Assembly: GCA_030041335.1 (NCBI GenBank)
Contig: JASHOB010000189.1
Span: 1-43,128 of the forward strand
Length of the DNA stretch: 43,128 nucleotides
DNA from: Alphaproteobacteria bacterium
GTDB lineage: Bacteria; Pseudomonadota; Alphaproteobacteria; ATCC43930; CGMCC-115725
Reading direction: 5' to 3'
Positions within the stretch are counted from its first letter, which is position 1. Every line of letters begins with the position of its first letter. Under the pieces are notes generated by a model that was not told where the DNA came from, searched no databases, and saw nothing but the letters and a program-made list of their open reading frames with translations. A program made the translations under genes and the position numbers. Below, one piece after another: positions 25,241 to 34,173 of this stretch.

Positions 25241-26482
25241 ATGGAAGCCACGGTTCTCCACGCAGACTTGGACGCGTTTTATGCGTCGGTCGAGCAGATG
25301 CTCGACCCGTCGCTGCATGGAAAGCCCATGGTCGTCGGTGGCGGGGTTGTGCTTGCGGCCTCCTACGAAGCCAAGGCCTTCGGGGTTCTGAGCGGCATGT
25401 CAGGCTGGCGTGCCCGTCAACTGTGCCCGCAACTCATCTTTGTCGCCGGGCATTTCAAGGAGTACCAGCGGCTGGGAGATGCAGCGATCAAGATCGTCGG
25501 TGATTTTACGCCCCTCGTCGAACGGGTTTCCATCGACGAGGCCTTCGCCGATGTGGCCGGCTGCACACATCTTTTTGGACCGCCGGCCGAAATTGCCAGA
25601 ACGATCCGGCGCCGTGTGCGGGCGGAGATTGGCCTGCCGATCTCGGTCGGCGTGGCGCGCACAAAGCACCTGGCGAAGATTGCCTCCCAGGTGGCAAAGC
25701 CGGATGGGCTGGTGGTCGTCGATCCCGAGACCGAACTCGAATTCCTTCACGACCTGCCCGTCGAGTTGATGTGGGGTGTGGGCCCTGTCACCAAGGCAAG
25801 GTTGGCCGAGTGTGGGGTCACGACCATTGGGCAGTTGGCACGGACACCGGGATGGTCGCTTGAGCAGTTGCTCGGTCCCGCCGCGGGAGAAAAGCTTGCA
25901 GCGCTCGCGTGGAATCGCGACCCACGGGAAGTCAAGACATTTCGCCGGGCGCGATCGGCCGGAGCCCAGTCGGCCCTCGGCAAGAAACCTGCCGAAGAAC
26001 GTGTCTTTCGACCCGCGCTATGGCATCTCGCGGACAGAATCGGCGCCCGGCTCCGAGCGAAATCGCTCTCCGGTCGGACAGTAACCGTTCGCGTGCGCTT
26101 TGCGGATCTCCGCTCTGTTACACGCTCAGTGACGCTCGCTGCAGCGGTCTCGGCGACGGCAACTCTTGCCGAAATTGCCGAAGACCTTGTGCGCGCGGTC
26201 CTCGCGCATCACCCCGATGAACGCAAAATCTCGCTCCTAGCGATCTCGGTTTCGCACCTCAAGAGGGTGTCGGAAGTGCAGCTGGAATTGCCGCTAGGGC
26301 TTAAAGACGAGGGACGCAGGCCCGGCAGCAAGAAAGGCATGGCGCGTGGGGCGGCGGATGACGCTGTTGACCGCATCCGCGAGCGTTTCGGATGGCACGC
26401 CGTCGGATACGGGGCCGTTGCGTTGGGAACCGCCCATTCCGTTCCGGACGAGTTTCGCGTGCTGGCCCAGCAGGAGCTGTAA
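25241..26482 (+). CDS. dinB: DNA polymerase IV, Y-family translesion polymerase
   Basis: About 413 residues with the Y-family order. The palm motif 'VLHADLDAFYASVEQML' (metal-binding Asp, residues ~6-12) is followed by 'VLAASYEAKAFGV' and the second acidic motif 'VSIDEAFADVAGC' (~100). Next come HhH thumb sequence 'WGVGPVTKARLAECGVTTIGQLA' (~180) and a little-finger domain with 'GRTVTVRVRFADLRSVTRS'. The start at 25241 gives the standard N-terminus; an earlier in-frame start at 25187 would span the LexA box and was rejected. It performs error-prone synthesis past lesions. One conserved spot reads 'SGMSGWRARQLCP', with Trp where relatives usually carry Arg. Confidence 0.93.
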   Translation: MEATVLHADLDAFYASVEQMLDPSLHGKPMVVGGGVVLAASYEAKAFGVLSGMSGWRARQLCPQLIFVAGHFKEYQRLGDAAIKIVGDFTPLVERVSIDEAFADVAGCTHLFGPPAEIARTIRRRVRAEIGLPISVGVARTKHLAKIASQVAKPDGLVVVDPETELEFLHDLPVELMWGVGPVTKARLAECGVTTIGQLARTPGWSLEQLLGPAAGEKLAALAWNRDPREVKTFRRARSAGAQSALGKKPAEERVFRPALWHLADRIGARLRAKSLSGRTVTVRVRFADLRSVTRSVTLAAAVSATATLAEIAEDLVRAVLAHHPDERKISLLAISVSHLKRVSEVQLELPLGLKDEGRRPGSKKGMARGAADDAVDRIRERFGWHAVGYGAVALGTAHSVPDEFRVLAQQEL

Positions 26483-26717
26483 CAGGTGCTACCCGGCAGC
26501 GGCTGTTCCCTGTACCCCATTCTCGATTCTCTCCGCCCGTTGAACGCTGAATCCACCACCGGACCGATATCAGTCAGATCTCAGGCACAAGCAAGCGCAT
26601 TCGGCCGGTCAGGGTTGAACGTCAAAGGGTCAAAGTCGACACCAAACCCCTGGGGCGCGGCGCGCAGGCGCAAAACGGGCTTGCCCGGCTACCGTCCTTT
26701 CATTGCGGTGGCACCAA

Positions 26718-28097
26718 TCATCTCAAAAGCCACTCCGGGTTTGACGTTCCGAGATTTCGAGCAGGCAGTTCCCACCGCAGCGGTGTGCCGCTGACAGCGA
26801 AAGGTGCCGCGATCCGCCGAGCCGGGCCCCAATCCGTCTGCTCGATAGCTGGCATGAGATCAGAGTCTGTTTCGGGAGCAAGCGGCGCATCGGTAACTTG
26901 GCGTTCGTGATCGATCAGCAGTTTGGCAGCACGCGCAAGCGACAAACGCGCTTCTGTTCCGGTGCCATTTTCCAATCGTCTTGTCACCCCGCGGATCGCG
27001 GCGGCGGCCATCAGATAGCCGGTCGCGTGATCGAGAGCCTGAACTGGCAGGGGCAGAGGCTTTGCCTTATGCACCAGCCGCATGCCGCGATCGGCAATCC
27101 CTGTGCTCATCTGCACCAGGCTGTCGAAGCCGCGGCGTCCGGCCCAGGGTCCCGACCAGCCATAGGCGTCGAGACTGACGTCCACTAATCCCGGCGCCAG
27201 CTTGCGGCGCGCCGCGGCGTCGAATCCAAGGCCCTCAAGCGCTCCGGGGCGATAACCATGGATAAGAATATCCGCGCCGGCGAGGAGCCGCTCGAAGACG
27301 GCGCGGTCATGCGGCGTGCGCAGATCGAGGCGCGCGCAACGCTTTCCCAGCGTCACTTCCGGCGCCACGCCGGGTTCGTCCCAATCGGGGGGATCGATGC
27401 GCAGGACATCGGCACCGAAACCCGCTAGAAATCGGCTTGCCACGGGTCCCGCCAATACGCGGGTCAAGTCCAGCACGCGAATTCCAGCCAGCGGGCGTGC
27501 CGGCAACACTCGCCAACTTGGCACTCCTCCCGGTGCCGTCGTAACCCAGCGGACCAGGGGTTCCGCCGCGACCGCGCGACCTTGGGGATGCTCCTGCCAC
27601 TCGCCGACCGAGCGCATCTCTGCCGCGCATCCGCCGGCTTCGACCACGGCGTTTTCAAGAGTAGCCTTCGGCCAGCGGGCGACCGCGCGCGCTATGGCAT
27701 CACGATCGCTGCGCGCTTCGAGAACGCGTTCCACTGCAGCGCGATGATGCGGCGCGTTGGTGTGGAGCCGGATCCAGCCGTCGCGCGTTGGGTAGTCGCC
27801 TGCGATGGGGTCCCATGGCGCCGGCAGCTTCCATCCTATCGGGCGGATCGAGGTCCAGAACCAGATTGATGCTAACCGGCGATCCACTGTGACGGGCGGG
27901 CGGCTGGTACCTGTCTTTCCTGCGAACTCGGCAATCGACAAGGCCGCCGTCGCCACCGCGGCGCTCGCGAAGTCGGAGACTGGAAAAGCGGATGCCAACC
28001 CGCCCGATCCGGCGAAGGCCAATTGGTCTGCAATGTGTGCCTCGCCGCCGACTGCAGACCAGGCAAGTTCCGTAAGGGCACGAGACAGTTCCGTCAT
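26718..28097 (-). CDS. CaiB/BaiF-type CoA-transferase with rearranged domain order
   Basis: A 459-residue protein with CoA-transferase III sequence in an unusual order. Residues ~95-185 look like the C-terminal part of a CaiB/BaiF unit ('DGWIRLHTNAPHHRAAVERVL'). A canonical N-terminal start block, 'LAGIRVLDLTRVLAGPVASRFLAGFGADVLRIDPP', then appears near residue 205. The expected catalytic Asp region reads 'GTEARLSLARAA', with Arg instead of Asp. It could be a relic of a tandem enzyme or a permuted active form. It is divergent from the HTH-citrate synthase gene and shares its 154-base promoter region. Confidence 0.8.
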   Translation of the reverse strand: MTELSRALTELAWSAVGGEAHIADQLAFAGSGGLASAFPVSDFASAAVATAALSIAEFAGKTGTSRPPVTVDRRLASIWFWTSIRPIGWKLPAPWDPIAGDYPTRDGWIRLHTNAPHHRAAVERVLEARSDRDAIARAVARWPKATLENAVVEAGGCAAEMRSVGEWQEHPQGRAVAAEPLVRWVTTAPGGVPSWRVLPARPLAGIRVLDLTRVLAGPVASRFLAGFGADVLRIDPPDWDEPGVAPEVTLGKRCARLDLRTPHDRAVFERLLAGADILIHGYRPGALEGLGFDAAARRKLAPGLVDVSLDAYGWSGPWAGRRGFDSLVQMSTGIADRGMRLVHKAKPLPLPVQALDHATGYLMAAAAIRGVTRRLENGTGTEARLSLARAAKLLIDHERQVTDAPLAPETDSDLMPAIEQTDWGPARRIAAPFAVSGTPLRWELPARNLGTSNPEWLLR

Positions 28098-28209
28098 ATT
28101 GGTCTCTCCACTCCGATCGCGCTCATCCGGTATTGGCCGCGCAAGACTGACGGCGATGTTTAAACCGACAGCGCCGAAAAGCTTTCACTTCAATTTGTCA
28201 GTGCTAGAA

Positions 28210-28238
28210 TTGACGTCAATCTTGATTGAAATCGTCAA
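28210..28238. promoter_or_regulatory. Overlapping palindromes, candidate operator
   Basis: TTGACGTCAA (28210-28219) is a perfect 10-base palindrome. It overlaps TCAATC-TT-GATTGA (28216-28229), and TTGACG is repeated inverted as CGTCAA at 28233-28238. The cluster lies 14 bases before the start of the HTH-citrate synthase, in the divergent promoter region. It is probably a binding site for a dimeric regulator; autoregulation by the HTH domain is an inference. Confidence 0.5.
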
Positions 28239-28251
28239 CATAGGGGGCTGC

Positions 28252-29409
28252 ATGGCGTGGCTGAAGGCGGCGGAGGCGTTGGCGGCCCTCGAGGTCTTGC
28301 CTCAGACCCTTTACGCCAATGTGACCCGGGGACGCATCCGCGCGAAGCCGGACCCGAAGGACCCGCGCAGGAGCCTCTACAACAGCGATGACGTCAACCG
28401 TCTCGCTTCCCGACGACGTGGCCGCCGGCCGGTCGCGACGATCGCTGCCGAGGCGATCGAATGGGGCGATCCCGTGCTCGCTTCAGGAGTCTCGACGGTG
28501 TTCGCTGGCCGCCTGTGGTACCGAGGGCATGATGCGGTCACGCTTGCGGATGCCGCAACCCTCGAGGAAATCGCTGCCCTGATTTGGGAAGCCCGCGACG
28601 TTCGTTTCACACGTGCGCGCAATAGCTCGCCAATGCCCAACGAGCGCAATGCTTCGCCGCTGCGGGCGGCCCTGGACGTGCTTTCGGCGCGCGCCAATGC
28701 GGACCCTCCTGCATTGGGGCGTTCGCGCGGCATTCTCGTAGCAGAAGCGGCGGGTCTTGTTGACGAGTTGGCTTTGGCCATGATTGGTACCCGGAGCCCA
28801 GGAGGAATGGCGTTACACAGGCGTCTCGCCCTGGCCTGGCGAGCCCCCAAAGCCGAAGACGTTCTGCGGCGGGCAATCGTACTGCTCGCTGATCACGAGC
28901 TGAACGCTTCTACGTTCGCTGCTCGTGTCGCAGCCTCAACGGGAGCGCCGCTGGCGGCCGGCCTGTTGGCCGGCGCGGCTACACTGGTCGGTCCCCGTCA
29001 CGGCGGCGCGGCGGCGGGCGTTAATCTTTTGATCGAGGCTGCGCGCCGGAAGGGTGTGGAGAACGCGGTGCGCGATTGGCTGGTTCAGGGAAATTCGCTC
29101 CCTGGGTTCGGCCACCCGCTCTATGCCCAGGGAGATCCGCGAGCCGTCGGTCTACTGGCGCATTTTCGGCCGCGGCCGATATACGCCGAGTTAGGCGCCG
29201 CAGTGGAAGCTCTGACGGGCGAGCAGCCGAACATCGACTTTGCGATTGCAGCCATGGCCGACTCCTGCAAATTGCCTTCGAGCGCGCCGTTGACGATTTT
29301 CGCGCTTGCTCGCTCGGTGGGATGGATCGCCCATATTCTGGAGCAGCTGGCGACGGGACGTCTTATCCGTCCTCGGGCGCGCTATATCGGCCCGCCGCTC
29401 GTGCAATAG
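28252..29409 (+). CDS. Citrate synthase-fold protein with N-terminal helix-turn-helix domain
   Basis: About 385 residues. Residues 1-60 form a MerR/excisionase-like HTH ('WLKAAEALAALEVLPQTLYANVTRGRIRAKPDPKD'). Residues ~70-385 are a citrate synthase fold that keeps the active-site signatures: 'GPRHGGAAAG' (first His), 'LPGFGHPLYAQGD' (second His), 'NIDFAIAAM' (acidic residue) and the C-terminal 'RPRARYIGP'. A DNA-binding domain fused to citrate synthase suggests metabolite-responsive regulation or a regulated condensing enzyme. AGGGGG at 28242-28247 and the family N-terminus support the start; earlier in-frame sequence reads into the neighbouring gene. The divergent CoA-transferase suggests a shared acyl-CoA role. 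Confidence 0.87.
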   Translation: MAWLKAAEALAALEVLPQTLYANVTRGRIRAKPDPKDPRRSLYNSDDVNRLASRRRGRRPVATIAAEAIEWGDPVLASGVSTVFAGRLWYRGHDAVTLADAATLEEIAALIWEARDVRFTRARNSSPMPNERNASPLRAALDVLSARANADPPALGRSRGILVAEAAGLVDELALAMIGTRSPGGMALHRRLALAWRAPKAEDVLRRAIVLLADHELNASTFAARVAASTGAPLAAGLLAGAATLVGPRHGGAAAGVNLLIEAARRKGVENAVRDWLVQGNSLPGFGHPLYAQGDPRAVGLLAHFRPRPIYAELGAAVEALTGEQPNIDFAIAAMADSCKLPSSAPLTIFALARSVGWIAHILEQLATGRLIRPRARYIGPPLVQ

Positions 29410-29565
29410 GGTTGCCCAAGTCCCGACTCCCGGAGCGCAACAGAGTCGGATTGGCTCGCACCCGTGCCGGTACGGAATTTTCAAAAACCCGTCGCATGCG
29501 CATGCAATTCAATCACGAAAGACCACGAAGGCCGAGCCTCGAGCCGGCCGCGCCGACGCAGCGCC

Positions 29566-31224
29566 TCATCGCCATTCGTCGATGAGAAAGGTCGGTTTCC
29601 CGTGGTTCGGCGTGCCCGGCCCGCGTCCAAGATAACGGCCACCGAACATCTTGAAGGCGGCCTGCGTGCTGCCGCCGGTAACGACAATGTTGATGTCGTC
29701 CGGTGTGAATAGGCTGACAGGTTCGTCCGGCGCCGCTTTCAAGCGGCTGGCATACGGTTCGATCCCGGCGACAGCGTGGGGATGGATGAGCGTTTGCATC
29801 GCGAAATCGTCCCAGTAATCGCGGGCAGGCAATTTCGCATGCTCGACGCACCACTCGATCAGAGAGCGCTTGGTGAAGCCGAGCTCAGCGAAGCCGTGCG
29901 CGACCAGTGGATCCATGACGATCAGCGGTGGCAAGTATTGCTCCAACGCGGTCAGGCAGCGGACGAACTTGGCCTGCCAAGTTTCGCGCGGCCCATATCC
30001 CGATTGCGTGTACCAGCCGCCGAAGAAAATGCTCACGGTGCTGTCGGTCGCCTTGAAGCCCTCATCGACATGGAACGGCGCCCACGGGCTGCGTTCCTCC
30101 GCCTCTGCAAAACAGAATGTATAAGCGAGCGGATTGCCGAGCGATCCCATATAGGTTTCGCCTGGCACGGAGCCGCCCTGCAAATTCTGACTAAGGAGGC
30201 CGAAGGCGCGGCCGATCGTCGTATTAGCCTGATTGTAGGGTCCAAGCGCACCGGTTCCGTCGTTCATCCCGATCTCTTCACGAATCGGCCCGTTGACGAT
30301 CGCGATGGTCGCAAACGAGGTAGTGCTGCTCGATCGGGCGGTGATGCCGCTCGACGCCATGGCGAGAATGATGGGGAAGTATTCGGGGCGGGCGCCCGCC
30401 ATCACGGCATTGACCGCAACCTTCTCGACGTTGAACTCCCAGAACTCGCGGAACGCGGTCGGGCGCAACCGGCCAACGATCCTGTCTCGCGGCTGCCGGG
30501 TTCCCTTGAGCATCCGCTCGACGCGTTCTTCAGTCGGGAGCACGATTGGCAAAAAATCGGTCCAGCGGTTGCGGATGAAGAGCTCGTGCAGATTCTCCTC
30601 GGTGTCCGGCTCCAACAGGCGCGGCGTCGCGCGCTCAAAAGTTGCGCCCTTGAAATCGTCATCGCTGAGCGGCTCGGTCAGGGCCTCAATGACGCCCTGC
30701 ATGAAGGGGCGCTGAGCGACCGGGTCATTGCCTTCGATGTAGCCGCGCAAGCCCTCGGCGGGAACGCCGACGACGGGCTGCGGCACGAAAACGTTGCGAA
30801 GGGTTGGCCGGCCCTCGGCAAGCGCCGTGGCCTTCGCCAAACGTGCGAACACTTGGCTATGAACGGGGACGGTTGGTACTCCCGCTTCCTCCAGCTTTGA
30901 GGCCAACCCCACGACCGTGGGGCAGCAGGTACTTCATAAACCGACGCCGAGAATGGCGCCCTGCCCCTCTGCGGCGACGGTGGCACGCATCTCGGGATCG
31001 TCGACCCAACTCTCGCGCGGTCGAATGACGCGCGTCGTCACGGACGGCAGATGTACGGCGAACCACTGCCGCATCTCCTCGATGAACACGTCCGTGTTAT
31101 CGAACAAGCAATCGACCAGGAAGATGATCTTGCCGTCGAGGCGGTCGAGCCGGGGCGCGAGGCGTTTGCCGACGACTTTGGGAGGAAACCCGCGGGGATC
31201 ATGAACCGCAATATTCCCGGCCAC
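29566..31224 (-). CDS. Candidate selenoprotein of the UGSC-like family, TGA read as selenocysteine, with long C-terminal extension
   Basis: One frame of 553 codons, broken only by TGA at 30934-30936, gives 552 residues if TGA encodes Sec. The N-terminal part matches the UGSC-family layout: an 'HDPRGFPP' motif, a 'LDGKIIFLVDCLFDNTDVFIEEM' fold, 'TTRVIRPRES', then 'GAILGVGL-U-STCCPTVVGLASKLEEAGVPTV'. Sec and Cys form U-x-x-C, where the family has U-G-S-C. About 440 further residues follow, with no motif known to me. The GTG start at 31222-31224 has AAGGAG at 31231-31236. A SECIS-like hairpin begins 11 bases after the TGA. Otherwise the gene would be two pieces, and the second would lack a good start. 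The role is unknown; a redox enzyme is the best guess. Confidence 0.78.
30907..30922 (-). promoter_or_regulatory. Bacterial SECIS-like hairpin after the in-frame TGA
   Basis: On the coding strand CCCCAC-GGTC-GTGGGG makes a perfect 6-bp stem, with a G-U pair that lengthens it to 7, and a GGTC tetraloop. The loop begins 17 bases after the TGA. The E. coli fdhF SECIS has the same GGUC loop 18 bases after its UGA. This is the position and form needed for SelB binding. Confidence 0.72.
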
Positions 31225-31234
31225 TGCAGCCTCC

Positions 31235-31441
31235 TTAGCGGCCGCGGCGATCGACCACGGCGCCAATCCGCATCATCGCCATTATAGGGTTGAGCAACGT
31301 CATTTCAATCGCGAGGTCGAAGCGCGCAGAATTTGACATGCCGAGGGGCCGAGCGCCCGTGCCGCTCAGCGACCCACCGGCGGCATCCGCGGCGATGCGG
31401 GCGAGCGAATCGTCCTCGAGGTTGAGGTAGCTCCACCTCAT
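31235..31441 (-). CDS. Small hypothetical protein, coupled to the selenoprotein candidate
   Basis: A 68-residue frame, 'MRWSYLNLEDDSLARIAADA' to 'MMRIGAVVDRRGR', ends 10 bases before the GTG of the next gene. Its TAA stop overlaps the AAGGAG ribosome site of that gene, so the two would be translationally coupled. I do not recognise the family. The only cues are the acidic and Gly/Ser-rich composition and a C-terminal hydrophobic stretch ('IEMTLLNPIMAMMRIGAVV'). The ribosome site is weak. A longer frame upstream is antisense to the amidohydrolase gene and was not used. Confidence 0.5.
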   Translation of the reverse strand: MRWSYLNLEDDSLARIAADAAGGSLSGTGARPLGMSNSARFDLAIEMTLLNPIMAMMRIGAVVDRRGR

Positions 31442-31507
31442 CGCTTTGTAGATAATGATATATAAGCTCGAAGACCGAGAGGAACGTATCATTGAGGGGA
31501 TTTGCGG

Positions 31508-32536
31508 ATGATCATCGATATTCATGGCCATGTCAGCGCGCCGGCGCAGCTCTATGCCTACAAGGCGACCCTGTTGGCGTCGCGCGGTTCGCACGGGCGC
31601 GGCGCGCTCAAATTTTCCGACGAACAGCTCAAAGCCGTGCTCAACGGCACCGGCGGCTCCGAGGGGCTTGGTGCGCACTTGCCCCTGCTTGACAAGCACG
31701 GAACCGACTTTCAGCTGATCTCGCCGCGGCCGTTTCAAATGATGCACAGCGAGAAGCCGGCCAGGATCGTGCATTGGTTTCATGAAGAGACGCACAACGT
31801 CATCCACCGGCACGTCAAACTCTACCCGAAGCGCTTTGCCGGCGTCTGCATGTTGCCCCAGGTCGCGGGCGAGCCGATCGATTCGGCGCTGCCGGAGTTG
31901 GTGCGCTGCGTCAAGGAACTGGGCTTCGTCGGTTGCCTAGTGAATTCTGATCCCTACGAGAACGACGGCGGCGGCACGGCGCCGGGTTTAGGCGACCGTT
32001 ACTGGTATCCGCTCTACGAGAAATTGTGCGAGCTCGACGTGCCCGCAATGTTGCATGGCGCCGGCTCCAAGAACGACCGCGTCAGCTACTCGACCCACTT
32101 CATCAACGAAGAGACGCTGTCGGTGGTCCATCTCCTCAATTCGACGGTGTTCAACGATTTCCCGAAACTGAAATTCGTTGTGCCGCACGGCGGCGGCGCG
32201 GTGCCGTATCAGTTGGGGCGCTGGGAATCGATGTCGTTGCGCGGCGGGCAGAAGCGCTTTTCCGAACGCCTGCGAAATCTATGGTTCGATTCCGCGCTCT
32301 ATACCCCCGAGGCGCTCGAACTGCTGATCAAGGTGGCGGGTGCGGATCGCGTTCTGTTCGCGACCGAATGCCCGGGAACCGGTTCGGCGGTCGACCCGCG
32401 CACCGGCCGCCAAATGGACGACACCGCCCATTGGATTCAGGATTTCGAATGGCTATCAGCCGCCGACAAGAAGCGCATTTTCGAGGACAACGCACGGCAG
32501 CTTTACAAACTGGACAAGGTCCTGGCCGCCGGATAG
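31508..32536 (+). CDS. Amidohydrolase family protein, LigJ (4-oxalomesaconate hydratase)-like
   Basis: A 342-residue amidohydrolase-2 enzyme starting 'MIIDIHGHVSAPAQLYAYK', with the metal-binding HxH at residues 6-8. Later blocks 'FPKLKFVVPHGGGAVPYQLGRW' and 'VLFATECPGTGSAVDPRTGRQMDDT' resemble LigJ, which hydrates 4-oxalomesaconate in protocatechuate 4,5-cleavage and gallate degradation. Related decarboxylases share the fold, so the substrate is not certain. The ATG at 31508 has GAGGGG at 31494-31499; a TTG 6 bases earlier is less likely. It is divergent from the selenoprotein pair, with about 65 bases between start codons. Confidence 0.87.
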   Translation: MIIDIHGHVSAPAQLYAYKATLLASRGSHGRGALKFSDEQLKAVLNGTGGSEGLGAHLPLLDKHGTDFQLISPRPFQMMHSEKPARIVHWFHEETHNVIHRHVKLYPKRFAGVCMLPQVAGEPIDSALPELVRCVKELGFVGCLVNSDPYENDGGGTAPGLGDRYWYPLYEKLCELDVPAMLHGAGSKNDRVSYSTHFINEETLSVVHLLNSTVFNDFPKLKFVVPHGGGAVPYQLGRWESMSLRGGQKRFSERLRNLWFDSALYTPEALELLIKVAGADRVLFATECPGTGSAVDPRTGRQMDDTAHWIQDFEWLSAADKKRIFEDNARQLYKLDKVLAAG

Positions 32537-32586
32537 CGATGTTCCCGATCATTGCGTGATTGTCAGTGTTGGCCGGGGACACGCGG

Positions 32587-34173
32587 TTGACTCAAGTCAT
32601 CATTGTCGGCGGCGGTCCGGTCGGCCTGGGACTGGCGATCTCGCTGGGTCAGCGCGGCATTGACTGCGTTCTCATCGAGCGACGCCTCGAGCCGCAACCC
32701 ATCCCCAAGGGTCAGAACCTGACCCAGCGCACGATGGAGCACTTCTATTTCTGGCATGCGGAAGACGCCTTGCGGCGGGCACGTACCATTCCGCCCGAAT
32801 ACGGTATCGGGGGCCTCACTGCCTATGGAACGCTGCTCAGTGATTATCATTACGACTGGCTCCAGCGCGAACTGGTGCGCGATTATTACTTCACGGCTAA
32901 CGAGCGATTGCCGCAATACGAGACGGAAGCGGTGCTGCGCGCCCGCGCTGCGCAACTTCCGTCCGTGCGGACCCACTACGGCAGCGTCGTTTGCGACCTG
33001 CGCCAAGATGCGTCCGGCGTCACCGTTGAGGTTGAAGGCCCGGACGGCGACCGGCGGCAGACGCTGCGCGCCGACTACGCCGCGGGTTGCGACGGCAGCC
33101 ATTCCGTGACGCGGCAGGCCGCGGGCCTCACGCAGACGCTCTCGGATCACGACCGACGCATGGTGCTTTTGGTGTTCCGCTCGACCGAGTTACACGAGTT
33201 GCTGAAGCGCTACCCAGGCAAATCCTTCTATTGCGTCCTCAATCCCGAGCTCAAGGGCTACTGGCGGTTTTTCGGGCGCGTCGACCTCGGCTCGACCTGG
33301 TTCTTTCACGCGCCGGTGCCCGCTGGTACCACCGCGGACAATTTCGATTTTCACGGCCTGTTGCACAAATCGCTGGGCGCGCGGTTCGCAATCGCCATGG
33401 AACATGTCGGTTTCTGGGATTTGCGCTTCGCCATCGCCGATAGCTATCGACGCGGCCGGATCTTCGTGGCCGGAGACGCGGCGCATAGCCATCCGCCCTA
33501 TGGCGGTTACGGCGTCAACACCGGCCTTGAGGACGCGACAAATCTCGGCTGGAAGCTCGCCGCGACGCTCCAGGGCTGGACCGGCCCGGGCCTGCTCGAT
33601 TCATACGACACCGAGCGGCGACCGGTTTTTGCCTCGACCGCACACGACTTCATCGAAAAGGCGATCCGATCCGACAGGGAATTCCTCGCGGCGTACGATC
33701 CGGCGCGGGACCGCGCGGCGTTCGAGGAAAACTGGAACAAGCGCGCTGCGCAGGCCCGGTCCGAGGTCGGCGAGTTCGAACCGAATTACGAAGGCTCGCC
33801 GATCGTTTGGGGACCACCGGGCGGCGCTTGCAGCGCGCTCGGCTCGCACAGCCACGCCGCGCGCGCGGGGCATCACCTCGCGCCGCAGCCTCTGTCATCG
33901 GGGCGGAATGTCTACGAGGAACTCGGCGACGGCTTCACGCTTCTGGCCTTTGGTGCACCCGACACCGCTGTTGCCGCGTTCGAGGCGGCTGCGCGCGGGT
34001 TCGCCTTGCCGTTGAAGACGATCCACGACACGCGCGACGGCGGACGCGAACGGTACGGCGCCACTTTGGTCCTGGTTCGGCCCGATCAGTTCGTCGCGTG
34101 GGCCGGGGACAAAGCCGATCCTGATCCAGCCCGCATTCTCCAAAGGATGATCGGATCAGCCAACGTTACATAG
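32587..34173 (+). CDS. FAD-dependent aromatic monooxygenase (PheA/TfdB-like)
   Basis: About 528 residues. The N-terminal Rossmann motif 'VIIVGGGPVGLGLAISLGQRGIDCVLIER' binds FAD, 'AAGCDGSHSVTRQAAG' is the DG motif near residue 170 and 'GRIFVAGDAAHSHPPYGGYGVNTGLEDATNLGWKL' is the second FAD motif near residue 295. A thioredoxin-like C-terminal region follows, as in phenol hydroxylases. Hydroxylation of an aromatic substrate using NAD(P)H is expected, and the LigJ-like neighbour fits such a pathway. No ATG is available; TTG at 32587 is preferred because GGGGA lies 7 bases upstream, while GTG at 32566 and TTG at 32560 are alternatives. Confidence 0.87.
   Translation: MTQVIIVGGGPVGLGLAISLGQRGIDCVLIERRLEPQPIPKGQNLTQRTMEHFYFWHAEDALRRARTIPPEYGIGGLTAYGTLLSDYHYDWLQRELVRDYYFTANERLPQYETEAVLRARAAQLPSVRTHYGSVVCDLRQDASGVTVEVEGPDGDRRQTLRADYAAGCDGSHSVTRQAAGLTQTLSDHDRRMVLLVFRSTELHELLKRYPGKSFYCVLNPELKGYWRFFGRVDLGSTWFFHAPVPAGTTADNFDFHGLLHKSLGARFAIAMEHVGFWDLRFAIADSYRRGRIFVAGDAAHSHPPYGGYGVNTGLEDATNLGWKLAATLQGWTGPGLLDSYDTERRPVFASTAHDFIEKAIRSDREFLAAYDPARDRAAFEENWNKRAAQARSEVGEFEPNYEGSPIVWGPPGGACSALGSHSHAARAGHHLAPQPLSSGRNVYEELGDGFTLLAFGAPDTAVAAFEAAARGFALPLKTIHDTRDGGRERYGATLVLVRPDQFVAWAGDKADPDPARILQRMIGSANVT

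Noticed and set aside
30934-30936. TGA read as a plain nonsense mutation splitting a gene
   Set aside because: The frame is otherwise intact on both sides, the TGA falls exactly at the family Sec position of a U-x-x-C motif, and a SECIS-like hairpin follows at the right distance. This alternative cannot be fully excluded without the selenium genes.
31442-31813. Extension of the 68-residue ORF upstream on the minus strand
   Set aside because: It overlaps the start of the LigJ-like amidohydrolase in antisense and has no ribosome site or family pattern.
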